Below are positions 1-7,225 of a DNA stretch of 16,029 nucleotides, piece by piece. Position 1 is the first letter of the stretch. Every line of letters starts with the position of its first letter. The stretch lies in contig JACCVB010000014.1 in assembly GCA_013698385.1 (NCBI GenBank), forward strand, positions 1 through 16,029, written 5' to 3'. Origin of the DNA: Chloroflexota bacterium (lineage in GTDB: Bacteria; Chloroflexota; Limnocylindria; Limnocylindrales; CSP1-4). Position numbers and translations under genes: made by a program. Under the pieces are notes generated by a model. The model saw nothing but the letters and a program-made list of their open reading frames with translations, was not told the DNA's origin and did no database searches.

Positions 1-19
1 TTTCCCGCCCGTGTCGCGA

Positions 20-35
20 CCGCGGCCAGCCGCGG
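20..35. terminator. GC hairpin upstream of mreB
   Basis: Two CCGCGG copies flank the 4-base loop CCAG, giving a perfect 6-bp stem. No T tract follows, so it is at best a weak terminator of an upstream gene outside the window. In DNA this GC-rich it may be incidental. Confidence 0.2.
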
Positions 36-99
36 GACCGGTTTCGCGGCGTGTTCGCGGCGTCGGGGACGGCCGCTCGGGCGCCCGGAGCGCCTCGCG

Positions 100-105
100 T
101 ATACT
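100..105 (+). promoter_or_regulatory. Possible -10 box for mreBC
   Basis: TATACT matches the sigma-70 -10 consensus at five of six positions and stands out in very GC-rich surroundings. No good -35 hexamer is seen 16-18 bases upstream. Transcription would begin near 112, leaving a leader of roughly 95 bases before the mreB ATG at 208. Positions 1-207 hold no other convincing gene. Confidence 0.4.
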
Positions 106-207
106 GCGTCGGCCCTTCCGAACGACCCGATCCTGCGCACCATCCAACCGGTCGCGAAGGCCGGATCCGTGGCCCAGGCCCGCACCAACGAGGACGTTCT
201 CCCCACC

Positions 208-1260
208 ATGTTCGACCGCCTGCTCGGCCTCTTTTCGCGCGATATCGGCATCGACCTCGGGACGGCCAACACCCTGGTTCACGTCCGGGATCGCGGGATC
301 GTGATGAGCGAGCCGTCGGTGGTCGCGATCGACGCCAAGACGAAGCAGGTCCTGGCCATCGGTGCGGAGGCCAAGCGCATGGTCGGACGAACGCCGGCCA
401 ACATCATCGCGGTCCGCCCGCTGCGCGACGGCGTCATCAGCGACTTCGACGTCACCGAGCAGATGATCAAGTACTTCGTGAAGCGGGTCCATGACCGGGT
501 CGGCATGATCCCCCGCCCACGCATGCTGCTGGGCATCCCATCCGGCGTGACCGAAGTGGAGAAGCGGGCCGTGCTGGACGCCGCGATGAACGCCGGCGCC
601 CGCTGGGCCAGGCTCATCGAGGAGCCGATGGCCGCCGCGATCGGCGCGGGCCTGCCGGTCAGCGAGCCGTCCGGCAGCCTGATCGTGGACGTCGGTGGCG
701 GCACGACCGAGGTCGCGGTGATCAGCCTCGGGGGTATCGTCGTGAGCCGCTCCATCCGGATCGGTGGCGACGAGATGGACCAGGACATCGTCACCTTCGC
801 CCGGCGCGAGTACAACCTGTTCCTCGGAGAGCGGACCGCGGAGGACATCAAGATCGCGATCGGATCTGCCTACCCCGGTGAGTGGGACGCGCAGCGAGTC
901 AACCTCCGCGGTCGAGATCTCTTGACCGGCCTGCCGCGCAGCGTCGAAGTCGGTGCCGACCAGATCCGCGAAGCGATCGAGCCGTCCGTCGCCCAGATCG
1001 TCGATACCGTCAAGGACACGATCGAGGAGACCCCGCCGGAGCTCGTCGCGGACATCATGGACCAGGGCATCGTCGTGGCCGGCGGAGGCGCCCTCCTGGC
1101 CGGCCTGGACCGGCGGATCGCCGAGGCCACCCAGATGCCCGTCCACATCGCCGACGACCCGCTGACGTGCGTCGCCCGGGGCACCGGCGTCGTCCTCCAG
1201 GAGCTGGACGCGATGAGCCGCGTCCTCGTCTCCGACACCTACACGCGCCCACCGCGCTGA
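208..1260 (+). CDS. mreB: Rod shape-determining protein MreB (actin-like ATPase)
   Basis: MreB forms membrane-associated actin-like filaments that position the elongation machinery for peptidoglycan synthesis. The 350-residue product has the normal length and all nucleotide-binding signatures: phosphate-1 DIGIDLGTANTLV (12-24), the LIEEPMAAAIG segment (137-147) with the conserved Glu pair, phosphate-2 DVGGGTTE (161-168) and the adenosine motif AGGGALLAGLD (291-301). The ATG at 208 is chosen because MFDRLLGLFSRDIGIDLG is the usual MreB amino terminus. A GAGGA lies 13 bases upstream, a slightly long spacing. An in-frame GTG at 169 would add 13 residues foreign to the family. mreC follows after 28 bases, so the two are probably co-transcribed. 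Confidence 0.97.
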   Translation: MFDRLLGLFSRDIGIDLGTANTLVHVRDRGIVMSEPSVVAIDAKTKQVLAIGAEAKRMVGRTPANIIAVRPLRDGVISDFDVTEQMIKYFVKRVHDRVGMIPRPRMLLGIPSGVTEVEKRAVLDAAMNAGARWARLIEEPMAAAIGAGLPVSEPSGSLIVDVGGGTTEVAVISLGGIVVSRSIRIGGDEMDQDIVTFARREYNLFLGERTAEDIKIAIGSAYPGEWDAQRVNLRGRDLLTGLPRSVEVGADQIREAIEPSVAQIVDTVKDTIEETPPELVADIMDQGIVVAGGGALLAGLDRRIAEATQMPVHIADDPLTCVARGTGVVLQELDAMSRVLVSDTYTRPPR

Positions 1261-1288
1261 TCGCAGCGCGCTCGAACCTGGACCAGCG

Positions 1289-2320
1289 ATGTCCTCGCTC
1301 CTAGCCAGCCGGGCCGCCCGTCGCCGAGGCATCACGTATGCGGTCCTGCTGGCGGTGACCCTCGTGCTCATGGCCGTCTCGTCCAATCCGGCCGTGCGCG
1401 AGATCCAGGGCGGGATCGGCTTCGCGTTCCGCCCCATCCAGCGGGCCTTGGACGGGGTCGCCGGGGGGATCGCCTCCATCGGATCGGCCATCGCCGAGAT
1501 CGACCGACTGCGCTCGGACAACGGATCCCTTCGCACCGAGAACGACCGCCTCACGAGCGAGAACGCGCGACTCCAGGAGATCCGTCGCGAGAATGAGTCG
1601 CTGACCGGCCTGCTCCAGTTGCGCGCCGGCTTCGACTACCGGACCGTGGCCGCCAGCGTGGTCATGCGCGAGTCGTCCGAGTTCCGGCGGGTGGTGGGGC
1701 TGGACAAGGGCACCAATGATGGGATCGCGGTGGGTGATGTCGTGATCGCCGGTGGTGGCGCGCTGGCCGGGCGGGTCACCCAGGTCGGCCCGGACGGCGC
1801 GACCGTCGTGCTCGTCACCGACGCGACCTCGACGGTCATCGGCCAGGTCGGAGCGAGCGCCGCGACGGGGCAGGTCGTGGGCCAGTTGGGCGGGGTCCTG
1901 ATCATGGACCAGGTCGACTCGGGCGTGACGATCGCCCTGGGCGAAGAGGTCGTGACGGCCGGCATCGAGCTTGGCGGCGGCATCCGCTCGCCCTACCCCA
2001 AGGGGCTGCTGGTCGGCCAGGTCATCGATGTCCGGCGCGACGCCAATGCGGTCGTCCAGACGGCCTATCTGCAGCCGGCGGCCGACCTTGAGCGGCTCGA
2101 ATTTGCCTTGGTCATCCTCGACTACCAGGGGGGCCTGCCGCCGCTCGAGGAACAGCCGGTGGATTGCACGCCGGTCGGCGATGGTGGCAGTGGCGCTTCC
2201 GGCGAGCCTGGCACCCTGCCCGAAGGGGAGCAGCCGTGCGTCGACCCGACGCCCAGTCCCGCCCCGAAGGTCAGCCCCGGCGTCAGCCCTCGATCGTCGT
2301 CGCCGAAACCGACGCCGTAG
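1289..2320 (+). CDS. mreC: Rod shape-determining protein MreC
   Basis: MreC is a bitopic inner-membrane protein that links MreB filaments to penicillin-binding proteins of the elongasome. The 343-residue product shows the family order: a basic cytoplasmic N-terminus, one membrane segment (about 15-31), a coiled coil rich in R/E/N/L (about 68-110), then the extracytoplasmic beta-barrel domain (about 115-280) with typical GTNDGIAVGDVVI and SPYPKGLLVGQV stretches. From about 283 it ends in a low-complexity Pro/Ser/Gly tail with two cysteines (C289 and C317 region), which the core fold does not need. Only a weak GGA precedes the ATG at 1289. The last 38 bases overlap the convergent glycosyltransferase gene. 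No mreD follows, although that is the common bacterial order. Confidence 0.95.
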   Translation: MSSLLASRAARRRGITYAVLLAVTLVLMAVSSNPAVREIQGGIGFAFRPIQRALDGVAGGIASIGSAIAEIDRLRSDNGSLRTENDRLTSENARLQEIRRENESLTGLLQLRAGFDYRTVAASVVMRESSEFRRVVGLDKGTNDGIAVGDVVIAGGGALAGRVTQVGPDGATVVLVTDATSTVIGQVGASAATGQVVGQLGGVLIMDQVDSGVTIALGEEVVTAGIELGGGIRSPYPKGLLVGQVIDVRRDANAVVQTAYLQPAADLERLEFALVILDYQGGLPPLEEQPVDCTPVGDGGSGASGEPGTLPEGEQPCVDPTPSPAPKVSPGVSPRSSSPKPTP

Positions 2321-3908
2321 GGCGCGCGACCGCATCATCGCGGACGGCATCATCGCGGACGGCGTCACCTCGGACGGCGTCACCTCGGACGGCGTCACCG
2401 CGGACGACCTGGGCCACGAGGTCGGCGTACCGTTCCAACCAGGCCCGGGTGGCCGGTGCCGTGCCCTGGGGCGCCGTGCGCACGGAGGCCGCCAGGGCGG
2501 CCAGGTCATCGGCCGTGTCGATGTCCGCCCACGGCCGGAGGATGGCCGGCGCGAGGCCTTCCGCGGTGAGGGCTCGATGCGTGGAGTCGAACGCGCCGCT
2601 GCCACCCAACCGCGCCGCCTCGAAGGCTCGGTCGAGCTGCGAACCCAGGGCCGATGCACCGCTCTCGAGGCGGAACCCGATGAGGTAGTACCCACCATCG
2701 GGGCACGGGCCGAGCACGGCCGGCGCGTCCTGAAGCGCCGCCAGCGCGTCCGACAGGAGGGCCGCCGGCAGGGTCGGGTTGTCGCCGCTGATCACGACCA
2801 CGGCCGGGGCGCGCCGGCGCTGCGCTTCCAGCGTGGCGTCCGTGATCGCTCCGCCCAGGCCCGTGCGCTCCTGCGGGATGACCTCCCAGCCCGGACCGAG
2901 CGATCGGGCGACGGGTGCCACTTCGTCCGCTGCCGGGACGAACGCGATCGTGCCGAGTGCATCCTGCCTCGCCGCGCGGCGGACGCTCGAGCCGAGGTCG
3001 CGCAGGCAGGCCGTCCAGAGGTCCAGGGCGGCAGTCTGCCCGATGCCGGCCGCGAGGCGGGTCTTGGCGTGACCCGCCCGCGGCGCCTTGGCCATGAGCG
3101 CCACGACCGGGCGGGGCCGGGTCTCGACCACGGCGTTGCGCAGCATCCGCCGGCCGGCCGCGATCGAGGCTCGGAGCGAACCGCTTACCTTGCTCGTGCC
3201 ACCGCGCCTCGTGCGGAAGCCGATGGGGCGCTCGGAGATCCGCAGGCTCGTGGCACCCAAGGCACGGGCGACGAGCTGGACCGTCCAGCCGAATCCTGGG
3301 TCGTCCAGGTCCAGGACCCCGAGGGCACTCCGCCGCAGCGCTTTGAACGGCGAGAGGTCGTGGACCGCTCGTCCGGTGCGACGGCGGAGGATGGCGGCAA
3401 CGAGGGCATTCCCGGCACGGGCGTGCCATGGCAGCGCCCCCGGCTCCAGGCGTTCGCGGACGCGGCGACCCAGCGCGACGTCGGCCGACTCGAGTGCGGC
3501 GACGAGGGCGGGCAGGTCAGCCGGGTCACACGATCCGTCGCCATCGAGGAAGGCGATGACCGGATGTTCGCGGCAGGCGGCATCGGCCCCGGTCAGGCAG
3601 GCGCGCCCGTAGCCGCGACGCGGCTCGTCGATGACGATGGCGCCGGCCGCCCGGGCAAGGTCCGGGGTCCCGTCCCGCGATCCGCTGTCGACCACCAAGA
3701 CGCAGCAGCTGCCCGCGGCCCGAAGCTCCGTGACCAGATCGCCGATCGCGACGGCTTCGTCGAGCACCGGGACCACCGTTGCGACTTCGTGCCCGGGTCG
3801 TGCAGGCGCGGGCTCGGGCGCGGGAGTCGGGCCAGTGGAGCCAGACAGGCCGGTCGGGCCGGACAGGTCGGTCGGGCCAGTGGAGCCAGACAGGCCGTGG
3901 TCAGCCAC
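2283..3908 (-). CDS. GT2 glycosyltransferase fused to DUF2064 transferase
   Basis: Two sugar-transfer domains lie in one 541-residue chain. Residues about 42-253 form a GT2 domain of the DPM/GtrB type: VVPVLDEA, VVDSGSRDGT, the metal-binding DGD (122-124), and the late RRGGTSKVSGS motif, which suggest sugar transfer to polyprenyl phosphate. Residues about 268-472 match DUF2064 (TIGR04282-like, a CofC/nucleotidyltransferase relative): MAKAPRAGHAKTRLA, SGDNPTLP and CPDGGYYLIG. The start is the GTG at 3908, which overlaps the upstream stop as GTGGCTGA with a GGGG about ten bases before it. An ATG at 3941 is possible but overlaps more deeply. The N-terminus holds Gly/Ser/Thr/Pro repeats and the C-terminus RGDAV/RDDAV pentapeptides. 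The donor and acceptor cannot be read from sequence. Confidence 0.85.
   Translation of the reverse strand: MADHGLSGSTGPTDLSGPTGLSGSTGPTPAPEPAPARPGHEVATVVPVLDEAVAIGDLVTELRAAGSCCVLVVDSGSRDGTPDLARAAGAIVIDEPRRGYGRACLTGADAACREHPVIAFLDGDGSCDPADLPALVAALESADVALGRRVRERLEPGALPWHARAGNALVAAILRRRTGRAVHDLSPFKALRRSALGVLDLDDPGFGWTVQLVARALGATSLRISERPIGFRTRRGGTSKVSGSLRASIAAGRRMLRNAVVETRPRPVVALMAKAPRAGHAKTRLAAGIGQTAALDLWTACLRDLGSSVRRAARQDALGTIAFVPAADEVAPVARSLGPGWEVIPQERTGLGGAITDATLEAQRRRAPAVVVISGDNPTLPAALLSDALAALQDAPAVLGPCPDGGYYLIGFRLESGASALGSQLDRAFEAARLGGSGAFDSTHRALTAEGLAPAILRPWADIDTADDLAALAASVRTAPQGTAPATRAWLERYADLVAQVVRGDAVRGDAVRGDAVRDDAVRDDAVARPTASVSATTIEG
2332..2406. repeat. Five tandem 15-bp units in the 3' end of the GT2-DUF2064 gene
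   Basis: Five consecutive 15-base units start at 2332, 2347, 2362, 2377 and 2392. All end in CGGACG. The first two are identical and the third and fourth are identical. Because 15 is a multiple of three, they encode in-frame pentapeptides (RGDAV three times, RDDAV twice) on the minus strand. The array begins 12 bases beyond the mreC stop. Confidence 0.95.
3826..3896. repeat. 26-bp direct repeat pair in the GT2 gene 5' end
   Basis: Positions 3826-3851 and 3871-3896 are identical 26-base copies, 45 bases start to start, with a related partial copy between them. On the minus strand they encode the LSGSTGPT-type repeats at residues about 4-28 of the glycosyltransferase. The spacing is a multiple of three, so the frame is kept. 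Confidence 0.9.
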
Positions 3909-5427
3909 CGCGCGGACCCCACAGCGTGAATCGGCCGTCATCAACGAGGAGTGGGCGCCCCGATGTCGGCAGACCCTTGACGAGGGCGGTCCGATCGGCC
4001 CACCTGAAGTAGCCGCTGACATACGGATCGGCGTCGAGCAGGAGCCAGGCGTCGTCGGTCAGGCCGGTCAGCACTTGGATGCGCTGGCGAGAGGCGAGCG
4101 CTGACGCCATCCCCCAGTCGACCGCAAGGGTTGCGTCCGGCGGGACCACGGCGGCGATCGCCCGCACGCGGTCGATGGCCGGCGGACGGGTCCAGAACCG
4201 GGCCTGGACCCCGCTGAACGGCGGGACCGACCCGCCGCCGTACGCCGCCCCGACGGCCAGGACCGCGACGAGCGCGCCGATCACCGCGATCCTCCCGATC
4301 TCCACGTGTCGGCCCGAACCGCGGCGGCGTCGCCGAACCGCCCACCACGCGAGCGCCCGCCGAGCCCCGAGCGCAGCGGCGACGACCGCGGGCACGATCA
4401 GCAGCAGCCCGTACTGGAGCGCGATCTGCTGCTGTGGGATCTGCCGACTCAGCATGTGGGCCACGAACGGGGGGACGAGCAGCAGCAACCAGCGCGGCCT
4501 CAGGATGGCGAGACCGCCGAGCGAGACCAGCAGCCAGCCGACCACGAGCCAGCCCGCCGGCCGGGTCAGTGCGGCGACGATCGCTTCCGTGCGATCGAAC
4601 GGCGCGCGGAGGAGTTCCGAACCCTGTCCCAGCCAGGCGTAGTAGCCGTCCGTGTCATAGGTGACCCCGGCCCGCAGGACGGGCTTCACCACCCCGAACA
4701 CGATGACCGCCCACGCCGCGGCAAGACCGACGAGCCACAGGCCACGCCGACGAGCGGTCCCACGCCAGGAGCCCGGGCCGTGGGCGGCCAGGAGCAGGCC
4801 CATCACGGCGACCGGATAGACCTGGTCCTCCTTGGCGGTCAGGGCGACGAGGGCCGCGGCGATCATCACGAGCGGCCGCCGGGTGAGCCCGGCCCAGCCG
4901 GCCAGGAACACCAGCGGCAGGGCCAGGGACTCCGTGTGGAAGTCCGCCCGGAGCTGCTGCTGGTAGATCGGCCAGATGATCATCGGGGCGGTCAGGACGA
5001 CCGCCGTCCAGCCTGCCGCCGGTGAGGGGCGGAGCACCGCCCGCACGAACAGGAAGGCGGCCGGGACCGCGAGGCCCAGCGCGATCACCTGGAGCAGGCT
5101 CAACAGTCGCGCGTCCGGCCAGACGACCTGGAGCGCCGCCGGCACGACCAGCAGGGGCGAGAAATGGAGGCCCAGGAAGTCGCCCGGGTTGAAGCTGGAT
5201 CGAAAGCCGTAGCCCTGGCTGACGGACCACAGGAGCTGCTGGAAGTACGCCTGGTCGAACGCCGAGGCGGCGAGCCCATCTGCCCGCCGCATGGCGAGGT
5301 ACCCCCACCAGACCGAGCCGACGATCGCTGCCAGGGTCACGAGCACGGCGGGCATAGCGGCCAGGCGGGTAGATCCGACGGCCGTCCGCGACCCGACCAC
5401 ACGGCGTCGCTGCGCGAGCGCGATCAT
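3901..5427 (-). CDS. DUF2079 polytopic membrane protein (GT-C-like)
   Basis: This 508-residue integral membrane protein has about ten hydrophobic segments (for example 25-46, 107-131, 138-156, 168-182, 186-214, 230-250, 291-310, 312-326, 338-355 and 378-396). Family hallmarks are FDQAYFQQ (57-64), GLHFSP (86-91), DFHTES (162-167) and KED (199-201). DUF2079 is uncharacterised but resembles GT-C glycosyltransferases, which use polyprenyl-linked sugars outside the membrane. The partner GT2 gene directly downstream is the kind of enzyme that makes such donors, so a joint role is inferred. A roughly 100-residue soluble C-terminal part follows the last helix. The start ATG overlaps the previous stop as ATGA (5424-5427), and the stop lies inside the next gene's start region. 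Confidence 0.85.
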   Translation of the reverse strand: MIALAQRRRVVGSRTAVGSTRLAAMPAVLVTLAAIVGSVWWGYLAMRRADGLAASAFDQAYFQQLLWSVSQGYGFRSSFNPGDFLGLHFSPLLVVPAALQVVWPDARLLSLLQVIALGLAVPAAFLFVRAVLRPSPAAGWTAVVLTAPMIIWPIYQQQLRADFHTESLALPLVFLAGWAGLTRRPLVMIAAALVALTAKEDQVYPVAVMGLLLAAHGPGSWRGTARRRGLWLVGLAAAWAVIVFGVVKPVLRAGVTYDTDGYYAWLGQGSELLRAPFDRTEAIVAALTRPAGWLVVGWLLVSLGGLAILRPRWLLLLVPPFVAHMLSRQIPQQQIALQYGLLLIVPAVVAAALGARRALAWWAVRRRRRGSGRHVEIGRIAVIGALVAVLAVGAAYGGGSVPPFSGVQARFWTRPPAIDRVRAIAAVVPPDATLAVDWGMASALASRQRIQVLTGLTDDAWLLLDADPYVSGYFRWADRTALVKGLPTSGRPLLVDDGRFTLWGPRGG

Positions 5428-6539
5428 CGTGCCGCGACGGGCCGCCCCGCCACGACGGCCGTTCGCGCTGAGTCGTCGGCCTCGGTGGACCCGGTCGACC
5501 CGGTCGTCTGCGCCGAGACGGCCGCATGGGCCGCCCGGCGCTCGACCGCGGTCAGGAGCGGCCCGCCGGCCGCCAGCAGTCGATCACGCGTGCCGGCCGC
5601 CGCCCTGGTCACCGCCTCCTCCGGACGGTAGATCGGGCTCCAGCCCAGCGCGCGAAGGCGGCTCGTATCGAAGTCGACGATCGGCGTGTCGCCCGGCCAG
5701 CCGCCCGAACCACCCAGCGGGCGGATGTCGACCGTCCGAAGGTCGCGCTCGAGCGCCCCGAGGACCAGTTCGGCCACCTGGAGCACCGTCAGGGTGCCCT
5801 CGGTGGCGACGTTGTAGACCTCGAACGTTGTATCCGGCCCACCCTCCATGGCGTGCAGGACCGCGTCGGCGACGTCCTCGACCGCGATGTACGGCTTGGC
5901 CTGCCGACCGTCGCCGAGGAGCTCCAATGACCCCGGGTCGCGAAGCGACTTCACCACGAGATCGTGGACCACACCGTGGTCCGAGCCCGCCCCGACTGTA
6001 TTGCCGAAGCGGAACGCCTGCGCCTGCCACCCATAGAGGTGGGCGAAACCGCTCAGGATCGCCTCGCCGGCCAGCTTGCCCGCGGCGTAATGCGACGCCG
6101 GCCGAAGCGGACCGTACGCCTCCGGCGTCGGGACGTGATCTGGCTGGCCATAGACCACGCCGCTGGAGGCATAGGCGATCCGGGTCACGCCCTGTCGACG
6201 CATCGCCTCGGCCACGTTCCAGGTGCCCAGGATGCAGCCATCGAGGTCGAGGCGCGGGTCGACGAATCCGCCGGCGATATCGGTGTTCGCGGCAAGGTGG
6301 ATGACCTCCGAAACGCCGTTCATGACCTCGCTCAGCGCCGCAAGGTCCGTGATGTCGCCGCGGACGAAGGTCGCGTCGCCGGCCGGACCGTCGCCGCCGA
6401 GCCACGCGCGGGCACGCTCGGGCGTCGCCCCGGACAGGTCGTCGAACACGGTCACGGTCGCGCCGCCCTTCACGAGTCGTTCGACCAGCTCCGTACCGAT
6501 GAAGCCGGCTCCACCCGTGACCAGCATGCGTCGGGTCAC
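5424..6539 (-). CDS. NAD-dependent sugar epimerase/dehydratase (extended SDR)
   Basis: The 371-residue product is an extended short-chain dehydrogenase acting on nucleotide sugars, closest in style to UDP-glucose 4-epimerase-type enzymes. Seen are the Rossmann motif GGAGFIG (9-15), LAANTDIAGGF after the fourth strand, ASSGVVYG (124-131) with the catalytic Ser, and YAAGK (151-155) as the catalytic Tyr-Lys pair. The GTG at 6539 is preferred because it forms a GTGA overlap with the methyltransferase stop and has AAGGA about nine bases upstream. An ATG at 6527 would remove four residues. The last 35 or so residues are low-complexity Ala/Ser/Thr. The exact substrate is not determined; it probably feeds the glycosyltransferases encoded downstream. 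Confidence 0.9.
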   Translation of the reverse strand: MTRRMLVTGGAGFIGTELVERLVKGGATVTVFDDLSGATPERARAWLGGDGPAGDATFVRGDITDLAALSEVMNGVSEVIHLAANTDIAGGFVDPRLDLDGCILGTWNVAEAMRRQGVTRIAYASSGVVYGQPDHVPTPEAYGPLRPASHYAAGKLAGEAILSGFAHLYGWQAQAFRFGNTVGAGSDHGVVHDLVVKSLRDPGSLELLGDGRQAKPYIAVEDVADAVLHAMEGGPDTTFEVYNVATEGTLTVLQVAELVLGALERDLRTVDIRPLGGSGGWPGDTPIVDFDTSRLRALGWSPIYRPEEAVTRAAAGTRDRLLAAGGPLLTAVERRAAHAAVSAQTTGSTGSTEADDSARTAVVAGRPVAAR

Positions 6540-7225
6540 GTCACGCTTTCCTTCTGGACCACCGCGTAGCGATAGCTCGCGTCTGCCCAGTGGGCCACGC
6601 TGCGCCACGGTTGGCTGGCGAGGAGGGCCGCAAACTCGGCGCCATCGAGGACATCGATCCGTTCCTCGCCTTGATCCGCGCCGGGTGTGATGGGTGGGCC
6701 GCCCAGCCGGTCCGCCAGGCGCATCAGGCCGAGGGTCAATCGGGCGCAGATCGCGTGGCGGGGCTCGGCGATGAACGCGCGCCCGCCGGGACGGAGTACC
6801 CGGTACATCTCCCCGAGGACCTGCTCACGGTTTTCGACCAACACGAACAGGCGGGCCGCCACCAAGGCGTCGAAGCTTTGATCCGGATAGGGCATCGCCG
6901 CGACATCGCCGAGTTCGAACCGGCAGTTGCCAAGGCCCTCGCGTTCCGCCCGCTGGCGTGCCTCGGCGACCTGCGCCGGCGACCGATCCAGGCCGGATGC
7001 GACGACGGCCCGGTCGTGCGCGGCGAGGCGGCGCGCGTAGAACCCGGGGCCACAGCCAAGCTCCACGACCGTCGCACCGGCTGGTGGGACACCGCTCGGC
7101 CAGAGGTGGGCGACGATCCGCTCCGTGTCGTCGCGGAACACGTGCTCGCGGAAGAACGCGTAGATCCAGGGCACGCGGTCGAACAGGGTCTCGCCCATGC
7201 CCGACCGCGCGCGCATCGCGCTCAT
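6536..7225 (-). CDS. Class I SAM-dependent methyltransferase
   Basis: The 229-residue protein has the class I methyltransferase fold: motif I VVELGCGPGFYARR (53-66), the acidic residue ending strand 2 in SGLD (80), GDVAAMPYPDQSFDALVA (107-123) typical of Methyltransf_11 members, and LRPGGRAFIAEP (134-145). The ATG at 7225 overlaps the preceding stop as ATGA and has AAGGT six bases or so upstream. The frame stays open further upstream to 7645, but that part lies antiparallel within codons of the oxidoreductase and has no family match. The substrate (sugar, lipid or quinone-like) cannot be told. Its place between a redox enzyme and a sugar epimerase fits an envelope-modification role, which is inference. 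Confidence 0.9.
   Translation of the reverse strand: MSAMRARSGMGETLFDRVPWIYAFFREHVFRDDTERIVAHLWPSGVPPAGATVVELGCGPGFYARRLAAHDRAVVASGLDRSPAQVAEARQRAEREGLGNCRFELGDVAAMPYPDQSFDALVAARLFVLVENREQVLGEMYRVLRPGGRAFIAEPRHAICARLTLGLMRLADRLGGPPITPGADQGEERIDVLDGAEFAALLASQPWRSVAHWADASYRYAVVQKESVT

Noticed and set aside
2332..2406. Tandem repeats considered as a CRISPR array
   Set aside because: Units are 15 bp, contiguous, without spacers, and code in frame for pentapeptides.
1301..2698. Long minus-strand open frame (465 codons) across mreC
   Set aside because: It is antisense to clear mreC motifs, has biased Arg/Pro/Asp composition and no recognisable domain; it is a high-GC shadow frame.
1971..3929. Long plus-strand open frame (652 codons) opposite the GT2-DUF2064 gene
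   Set aside because: Arg/Ala/Gly-rich translation with no family signature, while the opposite strand has coherent GT2 and DUF2064 motifs and coupled starts.
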